A program made the translations under genes and the position numbers. DNA of 42,711 nucleotides from positions 1-42,711 of the forward strand of contig JAFAEW010000130.1 of NCBI GenBank assembly GCA_023423835.1, in the 5' to 3' direction. Positions 1 through 7,365 of this stretch are shown one piece after another; positions within the stretch are counted from its first letter, which is position 1; each line of letters opens with the position of its first letter. Below the pieces are notes generated by a model. The model did not search any database and was not told where the DNA came from. It worked only from the letters and a program-made list of their open reading frames with translations. The DNA comes from Bacteroidota bacterium. Its GTDB lineage: Bacteria; Bacteroidota; Bacteroidia; Chitinophagales; Chitinophagaceae.

Positions 1-374
1 TGTTATACCGGTCGCTGTGAATAGCAAGTGCTTTAAAAATGTGTTCGCCTTTCAAAAGAAAAGCCTCCTTCATTTCCCGGGATAATACCGCGGATGGCAA
101 TTGCAGCATCTTTTTTTCCCGCTGCGAGGTACACATCCCCATCGCCAAAACGCATGTAGGCTCCGGGAGACTTTGAACGGATACATTTCTCGATTGCTGA
201 TAATGTTTCCTTTGGAGAAATGACATAGGCCACGTTTGAAACAACAGCCATTTGATCTTTAATAATTGCCTTTTCATGCAGGCGATAAACGAATGGAAAC
301 ACTTTGTCCAGCAGCTTCACAAAAGCGGTAGCGGCTTTTGATCGCAATTTATTAAATCGTTTAGGCATCGTCAT
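1..374 (-). CDS. GT-D fold (DUF1792) glycosyltransferase, N-terminal part, frameshifted and cut by window edge
   Basis: The first ~90 residues look like the start of a DUF1792/GT-D glycosyltransferase: a basic N-terminus and the family motif RFGDGD. The open frame stops at 33-35, giving only 113 aa with a non-family tail. The tail becomes family-like in another frame: after the 7-T run at 111-117 (AAAAAAA on the coding strand) that frame reads MLQLPSAVLSREMKEAF and stays open to base 1. Removing one A joins the two frames exactly. The gene is therefore either really frameshifted (6A to 7A) or carries a sequencing error, and it continues beyond the left edge. Starts at 374 or 368 are both possible. 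It lies downstream of sialic-acid genes and an export permease, so a role in glycan assembly fits. The family call rests on one motif and context. Confidence 0.6.
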
Positions 375-417
375 TTTGCGTGCTGCGCTTGTACAAATTG
401 TGTTTAAGGAATTATAA

Positions 418-1195
418 GGTAATAAGATTTCTTCTCGCTAGAAAGACAACATTAGTTATTAATGTAATAAGGTAATAAGCTTTTTTGTTCTGAGCTGTCA
501 ACGTTTGCTATTAAGGTAATAAGGTTCGTTGTTTATTCCGGAACATCGCAACAAAAAACGAGAACCTGATAAGGTTGGTCGTTCACTCCGCAAGACCGAA
601 CAAACAGTGAAAACCAAACCCGAATCGCCTAACCTTATTACCTTCATAACACGCCATTGAATCAATGTAATAACCCAACCTTATAACCTTATTCCATCCG
701 CATTTTACCCTTCCGAAAACTATGAGGTAATAAGGTTTTCTTCTCTCCAGATGGGCAAGGGTTGCTATTTAGGTAATAAGGTTCTTTTTCCAAGAGAAAT
801 TTTTGCTTTTAAGCTTAAAGTTGATCACTCAATCAGACCAGAACAAAACAGTGAAAACCGAACCCGCATCGAAACCTTATTACCTTCATAACATCAACCT
901 TAATTAATGGACAGCCAAACCTTATAACCTTATTCCATAAACGATTTCCATTGTTTTTGGGAATGTAAGGTAATAAGGTTTTTCTTCCTGGTGGTCAACG
1001 TTTGCTATTAAGGTAATAAGGTTCGTTGTTTATTCCGGAACATCGCAACAAAAAACGAGAACCTGATAAGGTTGGTCGTTCACTCCGCAAGACCGAAAAA
1101 AACAGTGAAAACCGAACCTGCATCCGCTAACCTTATTACCTTCATAACACGCCATTGAATCAATTTAATAACCCAACCTTATTACCTTATTCCTC
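418..1195. repeat. Array of about three palindromic REP-like units (GGTAATAAGGTT / AACCTTATTACC)
   Basis: This gene-free stretch is built of repeats. Forward cores (GGTAATAAGG-type) lie near 418, 471, 514, 726, 772, 969 and 1012. Inverted cores (CCTTATTACC-type or its TTATAACC variant) lie near 631, 675, 873, 918, 1129 and 1174. The result is about three units of ~240-256 bp, each starting with forward cores and ending with inverted cores. Units one (about 500-695) and three (about 1000-1195) are nearly identical over ~195 bp; the middle unit has diverged. Each outer unit also has an inner inverted repeat (TTGGTC ... GACCGA). The array stops 12 bp before the stop codon of the IS200-like gene, the arrangement known for REP sequences and their RAYT proteins. 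Confidence 0.85.
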
Positions 1196-1207
1196 CCATT
1201 TTAACTT

Positions 1208-1630
1208 TCATTGGTAGTGCTTTATAAAGGAGTTATATTCTTCCAGAAACGTTACTTTTTTATGGTGATTCGGCTGATCGAGAGTATTCCTGCAAACCCG
1301 GTCCACATCACCCTTTGAAACGGAAAATGCGGAACACGATTTCTGCCATTCAAATATTCCCTGGCATAAATGATTCTCATTGATGAAATTCTCCGTACTC
1401 TCAGCAATAACCGACACCAGCTTTTCCTCCGAAATTTTAGGCGAGCGGGAAACAAGAAAATGAACATGATCGGGATTCGCATATATCGCATACAACTTCG
1501 AATAATTGTTGTTCACAATTCCCGTAATGTACTTCTCAATTCTTTCCCTGTTCTTCTCCAGTATTGCCGGAAGGCGGTTTTTTGTAACCAATACAAAATG
1601 CGTATACACATTATAAAAATCGATTTCCAT
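1208..1630 (-). CDS. IS200-like / REP-associated tyrosine transposase (RAYT-type), catalytic Tyr apparently lost
   Basis: A 140-aa single-domain Y1 transposase-like protein. The early segment YTHFVLVTKNRLPAI and the metal-binding motif PDHVHFLVS (the HUH position reads HVH) are clear. The C-terminal part WQKSCSAFSVS ... DQPNHHKKVTFLEEY matches the family end, where the usual pattern is YIxNQxEHH. Here the segment reads VCRNTLDQPNHH, so Asn (codon AAT) sits where the nucleophilic Tyr belongs, while the following Gln and HH remain. The ATG at 1630 is chosen because the family begins there; upstream codons look non-coding. The repeat array begins 12 bp after the stop. Family knowledge: RAYTs are domesticated, non-IS relatives of TnpA linked to REP palindromes. 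Whether this copy is active is doubtful. Confidence 0.82.
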   Translation of the reverse strand: MEIDFYNVYTHFVLVTKNRLPAILEKNRERIEKYITGIVNNNYSKLYAIYANPDHVHFLVSRSPKISEEKLVSVIAESTENFINENHLCQGIFEWQKSCSAFSVSKGDVDRVCRNTLDQPNHHKKVTFLEEYNSFIKHYQ

Positions 1631-1714
1631 TATCTTGAGGTTTAGTATAAAAGCATTGATAAAAAAGACACTTGTTCCGCCGGTCAAACACGAGAAGCCA
1701 CGCAACCGATCAAA

Positions 1715-2611
1715 TCAAACCGTATCCATAAAACTCCGCTCCACCTTATTAAACAGTAAGATGCCGACCAGCAAAAACACCATCGCGCAGCTAACGCTGT
1801 ACAAAAAAAACAGCGGATCAAAAACACCTTCCCCGAAAATCGCATACCTGAATCCTTCCACCATCGGCGTTAAAGGATTCCAACGAATGAAGGCTGCATA
1901 ACCGGACTCCTGAAGATACGAGAGCGGATAAGCCACCGGCGTAACATACATCAATAAACCAACTGCAAATCCAATCAATATACTCAGGTCCCTGTACTTG
2001 GTGGTGAGCGACGAACAAATAATACCGATACCCAATCCCATTAGGGCCGTGAAAAATACAATCACCGGCAGCAGAAAAAAATGCCATCCTGCCGGGGGAC
2101 TAAAAAACCCGTTGAAATAATAACACGCTATCAGTATTGCCACGAGTGAGAGCTGGATTAAGAATTTGATGAGATTGGAAATAATGGCCGACAAAGGGGA
2201 TACGAGCCGTGGAAAATATACCTTTCCGAAAATTCCGGCATTGGAAACAAACGTATTGGAAGTACTGGTTAAGCAGCTTGAAAAATAATTCCAGATGGTG
2301 ATGCTGCTCAAATAAAACAGCGAAGGTGGCAACCCATCGGTCGGAATTTTTGCGATCTTATTAAACACGGTCAAAAACATCAGCATCGTCATCACCGGCT
2401 GTATTAAAAACCAAAGCGTTCCCAAAACTGTTTGCCGGTATTGAGAAGCAAGATCGCGCTTCACAAATAGAATAATCAGGTCGCGATAGCGCCACACTTC
2501 CCCTAAATTCAGCCGGAATAAATGACGTTTTGGTCCGATAACTTCCGTCCAGTTTTCGCCCCCAATCTCGCCCTCAATCCGCGGCAGTATGGCCGCTTCT
2601 TCCTGTATCAT
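1715..2611 (-). CDS. ABC-2 type polysaccharide export permease (Wzm-like)
   Basis: A 298-aa integral membrane protein. After a ~30-residue cytoplasmic start comes WRYRDLIILFVKRDLASQYR, typical of LPS/teichoic-acid type ABC-2 permeases, followed by about six hydrophobic segments and the typical WNPLTPMVEGFRYAIFG near residue 245. The family exports lipid-linked glycans across the inner membrane together with a Wzt-type ATPase. No ATPase lies beside it: the next gene downstream is the IS200-like protein, then repeats and a broken glycosyltransferase. The partner may lie left of the window or have been displaced by the repeat island. It is 84 bp downstream of neuC and probably in the same transcription unit, which suggests export of a sialylated glycan (inference). 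Confidence 0.88.
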   Translation of the reverse strand: MIQEEAAILPRIEGEIGGENWTEVIGPKRHLFRLNLGEVWRYRDLIILFVKRDLASQYRQTVLGTLWFLIQPVMTMLMFLTVFNKIAKIPTDGLPPSLFYLSSITIWNYFSSCLTSTSNTFVSNAGIFGKVYFPRLVSPLSAIISNLIKFLIQLSLVAILIACYYFNGFFSPPAGWHFFLLPVIVFFTALMGLGIGIICSSLTTKYRDLSILIGFAVGLLMYVTPVAYPLSYLQESGYAAFIRWNPLTPMVEGFRYAIFGEGVFDPLFFLYSVSCAMVFLLVGILLFNKVERSFMDTV

Positions 2612-2695
2612 TTCTGTTCAAAATTTTTGTTCTGCGAGCAGACTTCATGATTCGATTTCATCTCATTGTTCATTTATATCGGCTCAAAAAACCGG

Positions 2696-3847
2696 CTAAA
2701 CAACCAAATCCGCAAATAACTTCTGCGGTGAGGTTTTCCAGATATTTTCCCGGATTAGAGTCTTGAGAAAAAGTTGATCGCTGTTGCCTGATCCGAATAG
2801 AAAATCAATCGAAGGCGCGGCGTGTATCTGATCGATATTTTGTAACGCATGGAGAATTTCGGTTGTCGTATTTCCGCTTTGTATAACGGAGTCATGGACG
2901 CTGCGTCCCGTTTGCCGCGTTCCAACATTAATCGCCGGAACCCCATAGTAAGGCGCTTCGCGAATGCCTGCACTCGAATTGCCTATAATGAACTGCGCAT
3001 ATTTCAGAAGCGTTAGAAAATATTCAAATCGCAGGGAAGGAAAAACAACATACTTCTCCGAACCTCTTCTTTGCAATATATGCTTCAAAATTTTATCGGC
3101 ACCCTTATCATTATTAGGATAAATCAGGATGTAATTATAGCCCGACCGGTCCAACGCATTGAAATAATGTTCTGCCTGTTCTTCCAGGCTTTCTATTTCG
3201 GTGGTTACGGGATGAAACATTGAAATGGCATAGGCTTCAAATGAAATTGCATAATGTGCCCTTGCTTCTTTCAATGCCGGTAATGTCGGAGAAAGCAACA
3301 CATCCAGGTCGGGCGAACCGGTGATAAAAATATCGCCTTCCCGCTCACCCATTTGTATCAGCCGCTGCCGTGCATCTTCATTGGCCACAAAATGCAGATG
3401 ACTGAGCTTACTCACCGCATGCCGGATCAGTTCATCCACCGTTCCCGATAATTCGCCGCCTTCGATATGCGCCACTAAAAAATTATTCAGCGCACCCACG
3501 GAAGCGCCGGCCAGCGCTTCTATCCGATCGCCATGTACAATGATGAGATCAGGTTTAATCGATCGTGTATATTCAGAAAATCCCGCAATCGTTTTCGCCA
3601 GCGTCATATCCATCAAACCCGAAGTGTCGCGGTTGTCGAATCTGAAGATGTTTTTATATCCACACCGTTCAATCTCGTGAATCGTATAGCCATAGTTTTT
3701 ATCCAAGTGCATTCCGGTGACGAAAAGATGCACTTCAAAATGCAGATTGTTGTCAAGAATCGTGATCAGCGATTTCAGTTTTCCGAAATCTGCCCGCGTG
3801 CCCGTTAGAAAAACTATTTTCCTTTTCATCCCGGTAGAATCCATCAT
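2696..3847 (-). CDS. neuC: UDP-N-acetylglucosamine 2-epimerase, hydrolysing (NeuC/SiaA type)
   Basis: Converts UDP-GlcNAc to ManNAc plus UDP, the first committed step of bacterial sialic-acid synthesis. The 383-aa length is normal for the family. Visible hallmarks are TGTRADFGKLKSLI at the N-terminus, VHGDRIEALAGASVGAL, HIEGGELSGTVDELIRHAVS, ISMFHPVTTE and GNSSAGIREAPYYGVPAINV. From memory these read almost like meningococcal SiaA, so a ManNAc-forming role is favoured over the legionaminic-type LegG. The start ATG overlaps the neuB stop in ATGA (3844-3847), so the two are translationally coupled; a second in-frame ATG follows at once. CMP-sialate synthetase (neuA) is not adjacent and was not found in the window. 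Confidence 0.93.
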   Translation of the reverse strand: MMDSTGMKRKIVFLTGTRADFGKLKSLITILDNNLHFEVHLFVTGMHLDKNYGYTIHEIERCGYKNIFRFDNRDTSGLMDMTLAKTIAGFSEYTRSIKPDLIIVHGDRIEALAGASVGALNNFLVAHIEGGELSGTVDELIRHAVSKLSHLHFVANEDARQRLIQMGEREGDIFITGSPDLDVLLSPTLPALKEARAHYAISFEAYAISMFHPVTTEIESLEEQAEHYFNALDRSGYNYILIYPNNDKGADKILKHILQRRGSEKYVVFPSLRFEYFLTLLKYAQFIIGNSSAGIREAPYYGVPAINVGTRQTGRSVHDSVIQSGNTTTEILHALQNIDQIHAAPSIDFLFGSGNSDQLFLKTLIRENIWKTSPQKLFADLVV

Positions 3848-4914
3848 ACTTCAATAAAAGAGGCACTCTGATAATTCAAAATGTGGCTGATGGATAACTG
3901 CTCATCTGCCGGCAGGTCTGCTGCTGCCGTTTTCCCAAGAATGTTTTCATATTCCGCTGCCGCTATACCGCCTTTCCCCGGGCGTTTTACCCAGATATTT
4001 TCTTTAGTAAATATTTCTCCTTTTTGAATCGGCTTGATCGAACAGACGGTTGCAAATGCAAAATCAATAGTCACCTGCTCTTCTGGTGCCGGCTCTTTTT
4101 TGCCGCCTCTTTGTTCAAACAAAATCTGTACACCTTCAATCAATTCCTTACAGGCGTTGGTATCCATTGAACAGATAATATCCGGCCCGGGACGGTTCAT
4201 CCTGTCGGTAAAATGACGCTCCAAAATGCTCGCTCCAAATGCCACGGCACCGAAACAGGCATGATTAGTCCGCGTGTGATCAGACAAGCCGATCACCGCG
4301 TCTTTAAAAGCATTTTCCAACTCGCAGACCGCACCCAGCCTCACCAATCTGTTTGGTGTCGGATACAAATTCGTCGTATGCAGCAATGCAAAGGGAATAC
4401 GGTTTCTTCTGAAAATCTGTACTGCCTTCGAAATGCTTTCCATTGTATTCATTCCCGTGCTCAGAATAACCGGTTTACCAAATCCTGCCACGTGTTCGAG
4501 CAAGGGATAATTGGAGCACTCACCCGATCCGATTTTGTAGGCCGGCACCTTCATTTTTTCCAGGCGGTTTGCCGCCGCCCGACTGAAGGGCGTGCTGATG
4601 AAAATCATGTTTTTACTCTCAACATAATTTTTCAGTTCCATTTCCTCTGATTCAGATAAGGCACAACGGCGCATGATTTCATATATACTGACATCCGCAT
4701 TGCCCGGAATCGTGTTTTTTGCTGCGCCGCTCATTTCATCCTCTACAATGTGCGTTTGGTGTTTGATCATCTCTACACCCGCCGCCTTCGCAGCATCTAC
4801 CATTTCTTTGGCAGTTTGCAGACAGCCTTCGTGATTGATGCCCAGTTCGGCAATGACCAACGGCTTATAATCGCGGCCGATTCTCCGGCCCGCTATTTCG
4901 AGGTAAGGATACAT
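3844..4914 (-). CDS. neuB: N-acetylneuraminate synthase (NeuB/SiaC type)
   Basis: Condenses ManNAc with phosphoenolpyruvate to form N-acetylneuraminic acid. The protein has 356 aa: a TIM-barrel domain (about 1-285) and a C-terminal SAF/antifreeze-like domain (about 290-350). Family motifs include AELGINHEG, IKHQTHIVEDEMSGAAK, IPGNADVSIYEIM, FISTPFSRAAANRL, KIGSGECSNYPLL, ILERHFTDRMNRPGPDI and WVKRPGKGG. These agree, from memory, with meningococcal SiaC, which argues for true Neu5Ac rather than a legionaminic or pseudaminic substrate. It is the first gene of a neuB-neuC-permease unit. Its upstream region (4915-5046) holds a solo copy of the palindromic repeat rather than a clear promoter. Confidence 0.95.
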   Translation of the reverse strand: MYPYLEIAGRRIGRDYKPLVIAELGINHEGCLQTAKEMVDAAKAAGVEMIKHQTHIVEDEMSGAAKNTIPGNADVSIYEIMRRCALSESEEMELKNYVESKNMIFISTPFSRAAANRLEKMKVPAYKIGSGECSNYPLLEHVAGFGKPVILSTGMNTMESISKAVQIFRRNRIPFALLHTTNLYPTPNRLVRLGAVCELENAFKDAVIGLSDHTRTNHACFGAVAFGASILERHFTDRMNRPGPDIICSMDTNACKELIEGVQILFEQRGGKKEPAPEEQVTIDFAFATVCSIKPIQKGEIFTKENIWVKRPGKGGIAAAEYENILGKTAAADLPADEQLSISHILNYQSASFIEV

Positions 4915-4954
4915 GAAAAGAATTAATGAAATTTTCTTTAGAAGGAATTTTTTC

Positions 4955-5046
4955 TATTAAGGTTATAAGCTTGGTCGTTCATTCACTAAGACCAAAATAA
5001 AAAAACGAAAACCAAACCCGCATCCAAAACCTATTACCTTCATAAC
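4955..5046. repeat. Solo diverged copy of the palindromic repeat unit
   Basis: Starts with ATTAAGGTTATAAGC, contains TTGGTCGTTCATTCACTAAG as in the left-hand array, continues with AAAACCAAACCCGCATCC and ends AAAACCTATTACCTTCATAA. Order and spacing match the second half of the units at 500-1195, so this is an isolated member of the same family, directly upstream of neuB. One base is missing from the usual CCTTATTACC core. Confidence 0.75.
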
Positions 5047-5072
5047 AAAATCTTTGAATCCGTCTTAAAACT

Positions 5073-5113
5073 AAAAACCACCTTCTTTTGAGATTTGGTC
5101 AAAAAAGAAGGTG
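5073..5113 (-). terminator. Probable Rho-independent terminator, minus strand
   Basis: An 11-bp perfect inverted repeat, CACCTTCTTTT (5079-5089) and AAAAGAAGGTG (5103-5113), with a 13-nt loop. On the minus strand it is followed by GTTTTTAG. It lies between the T9SS protein gene and the solo repeat, and would shield neuB from read-through. Confidence 0.55.
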
Positions 5114-5440
5114 AAGCCCTTTTAAGCGTGACAATCGCAGTTGGTATTGGATGATGAGCAGGAAATTTACCGGAATTATAACCGCTTTTTCCATCAGCGG
5201 ATAAAGCTTCGCCAGTCCAGTCACAATGCCTGATCCCGATTTTTTTCCCAATAATTTTTCCGATGCTAAGCAGTTTCAAAAGGAATAGTCAATTTTTCAG
5301 ATTTTCCCTTTGGAATATAAATGTAGAAGAATCCGCGATACAAAATATTAAATGTGCATTAAAACACCTTGATCTCCTATTAAGAAAAGCTTCAAAGGCA
5401 TCCGAAAGAAAATGACCGGACAACCGCTTCGAGACATACA
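5114..5440. other. Gene-free spacer between two terminator hairpins
   Basis: About 330 bases with no convincing coding region. Short open frames exist but none starts with ATG or shows a protein-like composition. It is bounded on both sides by hairpins oriented to stop minus-strand transcription. No repeat core or promoter box was recognised. Confidence 0.5.
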
Positions 5441-5470
5441 AAAGCCGTTTCCAAAAAATGGAAACGGCTT
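5440..5470 (-). terminator. Rho-independent terminator after the 598-aa T9SS protein gene
   Basis: Perfect 11-bp stem AAGCCGTTTCC / GGAAACGGCTT (5442-5452 with 5460-5470) and a 7-nt loop, followed on the minus strand by TTTTG. It begins 20 bases past the stop codon at 5491. Confidence 0.75.
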
Positions 5471-5490
5471 TTGCCTTTCTAAAAAGAGTT

Positions 5491-7287
5491 TTATTGTTTG
5501 ACGAGCTTGATGGTTTTCGTCTTTTTACCCTGTGAAACCTGCAACACATACAAGCCTTTTGGAAAATCATTACCAAAACGATAGCCATTTGAAACCAAAC
5601 CACTGCTCTTATACACGGTTCTTCCATACATATCGGTTACGACTATCCGGATATCTTCCTGACTGGCCCCGCTGATCTTCAACCTGAAATCACCGGCCGT
5701 TGGATTGGGTGAAACGGTTACCGTTAAATCTGTCGTCTTCAGTTTGCTTTCGTCGGATGCGGTCAAACAGGGCGTTTCGGGTTCTGTAATCGTAACCTTT
5801 ATCGGGCGGCTCAGGCAGCCGGACGCATCCATCACCCGGAAATTGTAATCGCCGGCTTTGAGATGCCCAAATACCGGATCATCCACAAATTCTCCATTCC
5901 GCTTCCGGTATTTATAGGGCGGATTTCCACCTGTAGCAGAAAGGGTAACCGAACCATCCCTTCCACCCTGGCAGGAGACATCGGTTTGCTCGCTCACCGT
6001 GGCGACAATTTCTGTGGGACCGGTAACAGTGACGCTTACTTTCGCCATACATCCGGTAGCATCCCTTACGAATATCGCATAGGCTTTTGGCCGCAATCCG
6101 GCAAAAGTCGGTTCACTCTGATAAGTTCCGTTTTGACCAAGCTTGTATTGAATTGGTTCGACTCCTTTTCTGGTCATGATGGTGATGGAACCGTCATTTG
6201 CACCAAAACACGAAACATCGGTCTGGCTGGCCACCGCCGCCTTTAATTTACAGGCCGCAACATCACCAATCGAAAAATCTTGCAATACGGGACTAAGACC
6301 GGGATCATTGGTTGAAAATTCTGCCTTGTATTGAAGATACTTTGAAGCATCCGGAACGTCATCACCATTTGAGATGACCGTATATTCCGTCCAGTTTTTA
6401 TCGGGCACCGGTGAATTTCCGGTTCTTACACTGATAACAAGCGCAGTATTTTCAGGAACATCGGCATTCCAGGATGCGATTCCCCACGCATTATATTTAC
6501 CCGATGCTGTTAAAATGCGGGATTCAAAAGTGCCGGATGTTGCATAGGGTAACACATGAATCCAGTCAACGGAAACAGGACTTTCGGTGTTATAATCACT
6601 GATGGCTACGCGCATGGGCTCTGTTATTTCCAACGCTGATGAAGTGTAAACCAATTCGCCATCAATATAAAAATCGAAGGTGGAGGACGATGTCCAGTTG
6701 ATCCGGTAAAGATGCGGTTCGCCGGTATAGGTTCCCGGAATTTCATAATCTGAATTGGTCGTCCCGTCAAAAAGCCTCGCCTGTAAAACGCCGTTGTTGC
6801 CGGTGCTGAACATTGCCCAGGAATGTTCACCCCAGAAGATGCCGCCATCACCGGTAGCGTCGCTTCCTGCACCAAATCCAATGTGCTGGAAGGGCGCAGC
6901 AGCAAAGGTTGCCACAAATTCAACCGTGGTACTGGTCGCGAACGTGAGCGATTCGGGTTCGGTATTGAAGCGGGCGCCATCAACAAGGATCGATCCGTTA
7001 GCGTAATTTACCGAGCCGTTGCCTTGCCATAAAAACTGATTCCATTGGTCCACCGGCGGCGCAGTCGTAAATTCTGCCGCCCGTTGCGGTTGCAGCATCA
7101 CCTCTCCATCTGCCTGTTCAGATATGTAGGTATTCAGATGGTTGCCCTCGGCAAATTGGGCCGCTGTGCTGTCTCCGGTCGCTGTTTGTGCCACTGCCCG
7201 GATGGAGCCAAAGCTGAGCACGAATAAGATCATAAAGCAGGTGGAGCGAAACTTTAGATTCTGGTAAAACTGTAGTTTAGGTTTCAT
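5491..7287 (-). CDS. Secreted T9SS cargo protein with LamG-like domain and two SprB-type repeats
   Basis: 598 aa. The signal peptide is residues 1 to about 34 (hydrophobic CFMILFVLSFGSIRAVA, then QT). Residues ~90-245 form a beta-rich, concanavalin/LamG-like region (HLYRINWTSSSTFDFYIDGE is typical). Two SprB-type repeats follow (about 350-505), each with QTDVSC.G..DGS, then a Y-K motif and a DA.GC end; one Cys pair per repeat is conserved. The C-terminal ~75 residues are a type A T9SS sorting domain (VTVSPNPTAGDF, VVTDMYGRTVY, FPKGLYVLQV, KTIKLVKQ). The protein is therefore expected to cross the outer membrane and be displayed or released. The ligand is unknown. It lies 78 bp downstream of a larger T9SS protein that shares the tail, and has its own terminator. 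Confidence 0.85.
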   Translation of the reverse strand: MKPKLQFYQNLKFRSTCFMILFVLSFGSIRAVAQTATGDSTAAQFAEGNHLNTYISEQADGEVMLQPQRAAEFTTAPPVDQWNQFLWQGNGSVNYANGSILVDGARFNTEPESLTFATSTTVEFVATFAAAPFQHIGFGAGSDATGDGGIFWGEHSWAMFSTGNNGVLQARLFDGTTNSDYEIPGTYTGEPHLYRINWTSSSTFDFYIDGELVYTSSALEITEPMRVAISDYNTESPVSVDWIHVLPYATSGTFESRILTASGKYNAWGIASWNADVPENTALVISVRTGNSPVPDKNWTEYTVISNGDDVPDASKYLQYKAEFSTNDPGLSPVLQDFSIGDVAACKLKAAVASQTDVSCFGANDGSITIMTRKGVEPIQYKLGQNGTYQSEPTFAGLRPKAYAIFVRDATGCMAKVSVTVTGPTEIVATVSEQTDVSCQGGRDGSVTLSATGGNPPYKYRKRNGEFVDDPVFGHLKAGDYNFRVMDASGCLSRPIKVTITEPETPCLTASDESKLKTTDLTVTVSPNPTAGDFRLKISGASQEDIRIVVTDMYGRTVYKSSGLVSNGYRFGNDFPKGLYVLQVSQGKKTKTIKLVKQ

Positions 7288-7365
7288 ACTGGTTGTTTTA
7301 TTAAATTAAAAAAAAGGTTGATTGTTCAGGCGCGTCCTCCCCCGAAGAACAAACACCGGTTTCCC

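Noticed and set aside
1635..1901. 88-codon plus-strand open frame
   Set aside because: It overlaps the start of the IS200-like gene and the end of the permease gene in antisense; no motif.
5040..5279. 79-codon minus-strand open frame
   Set aside because: It opens with TTG, spans the terminator hairpin and has no protein-like pattern.
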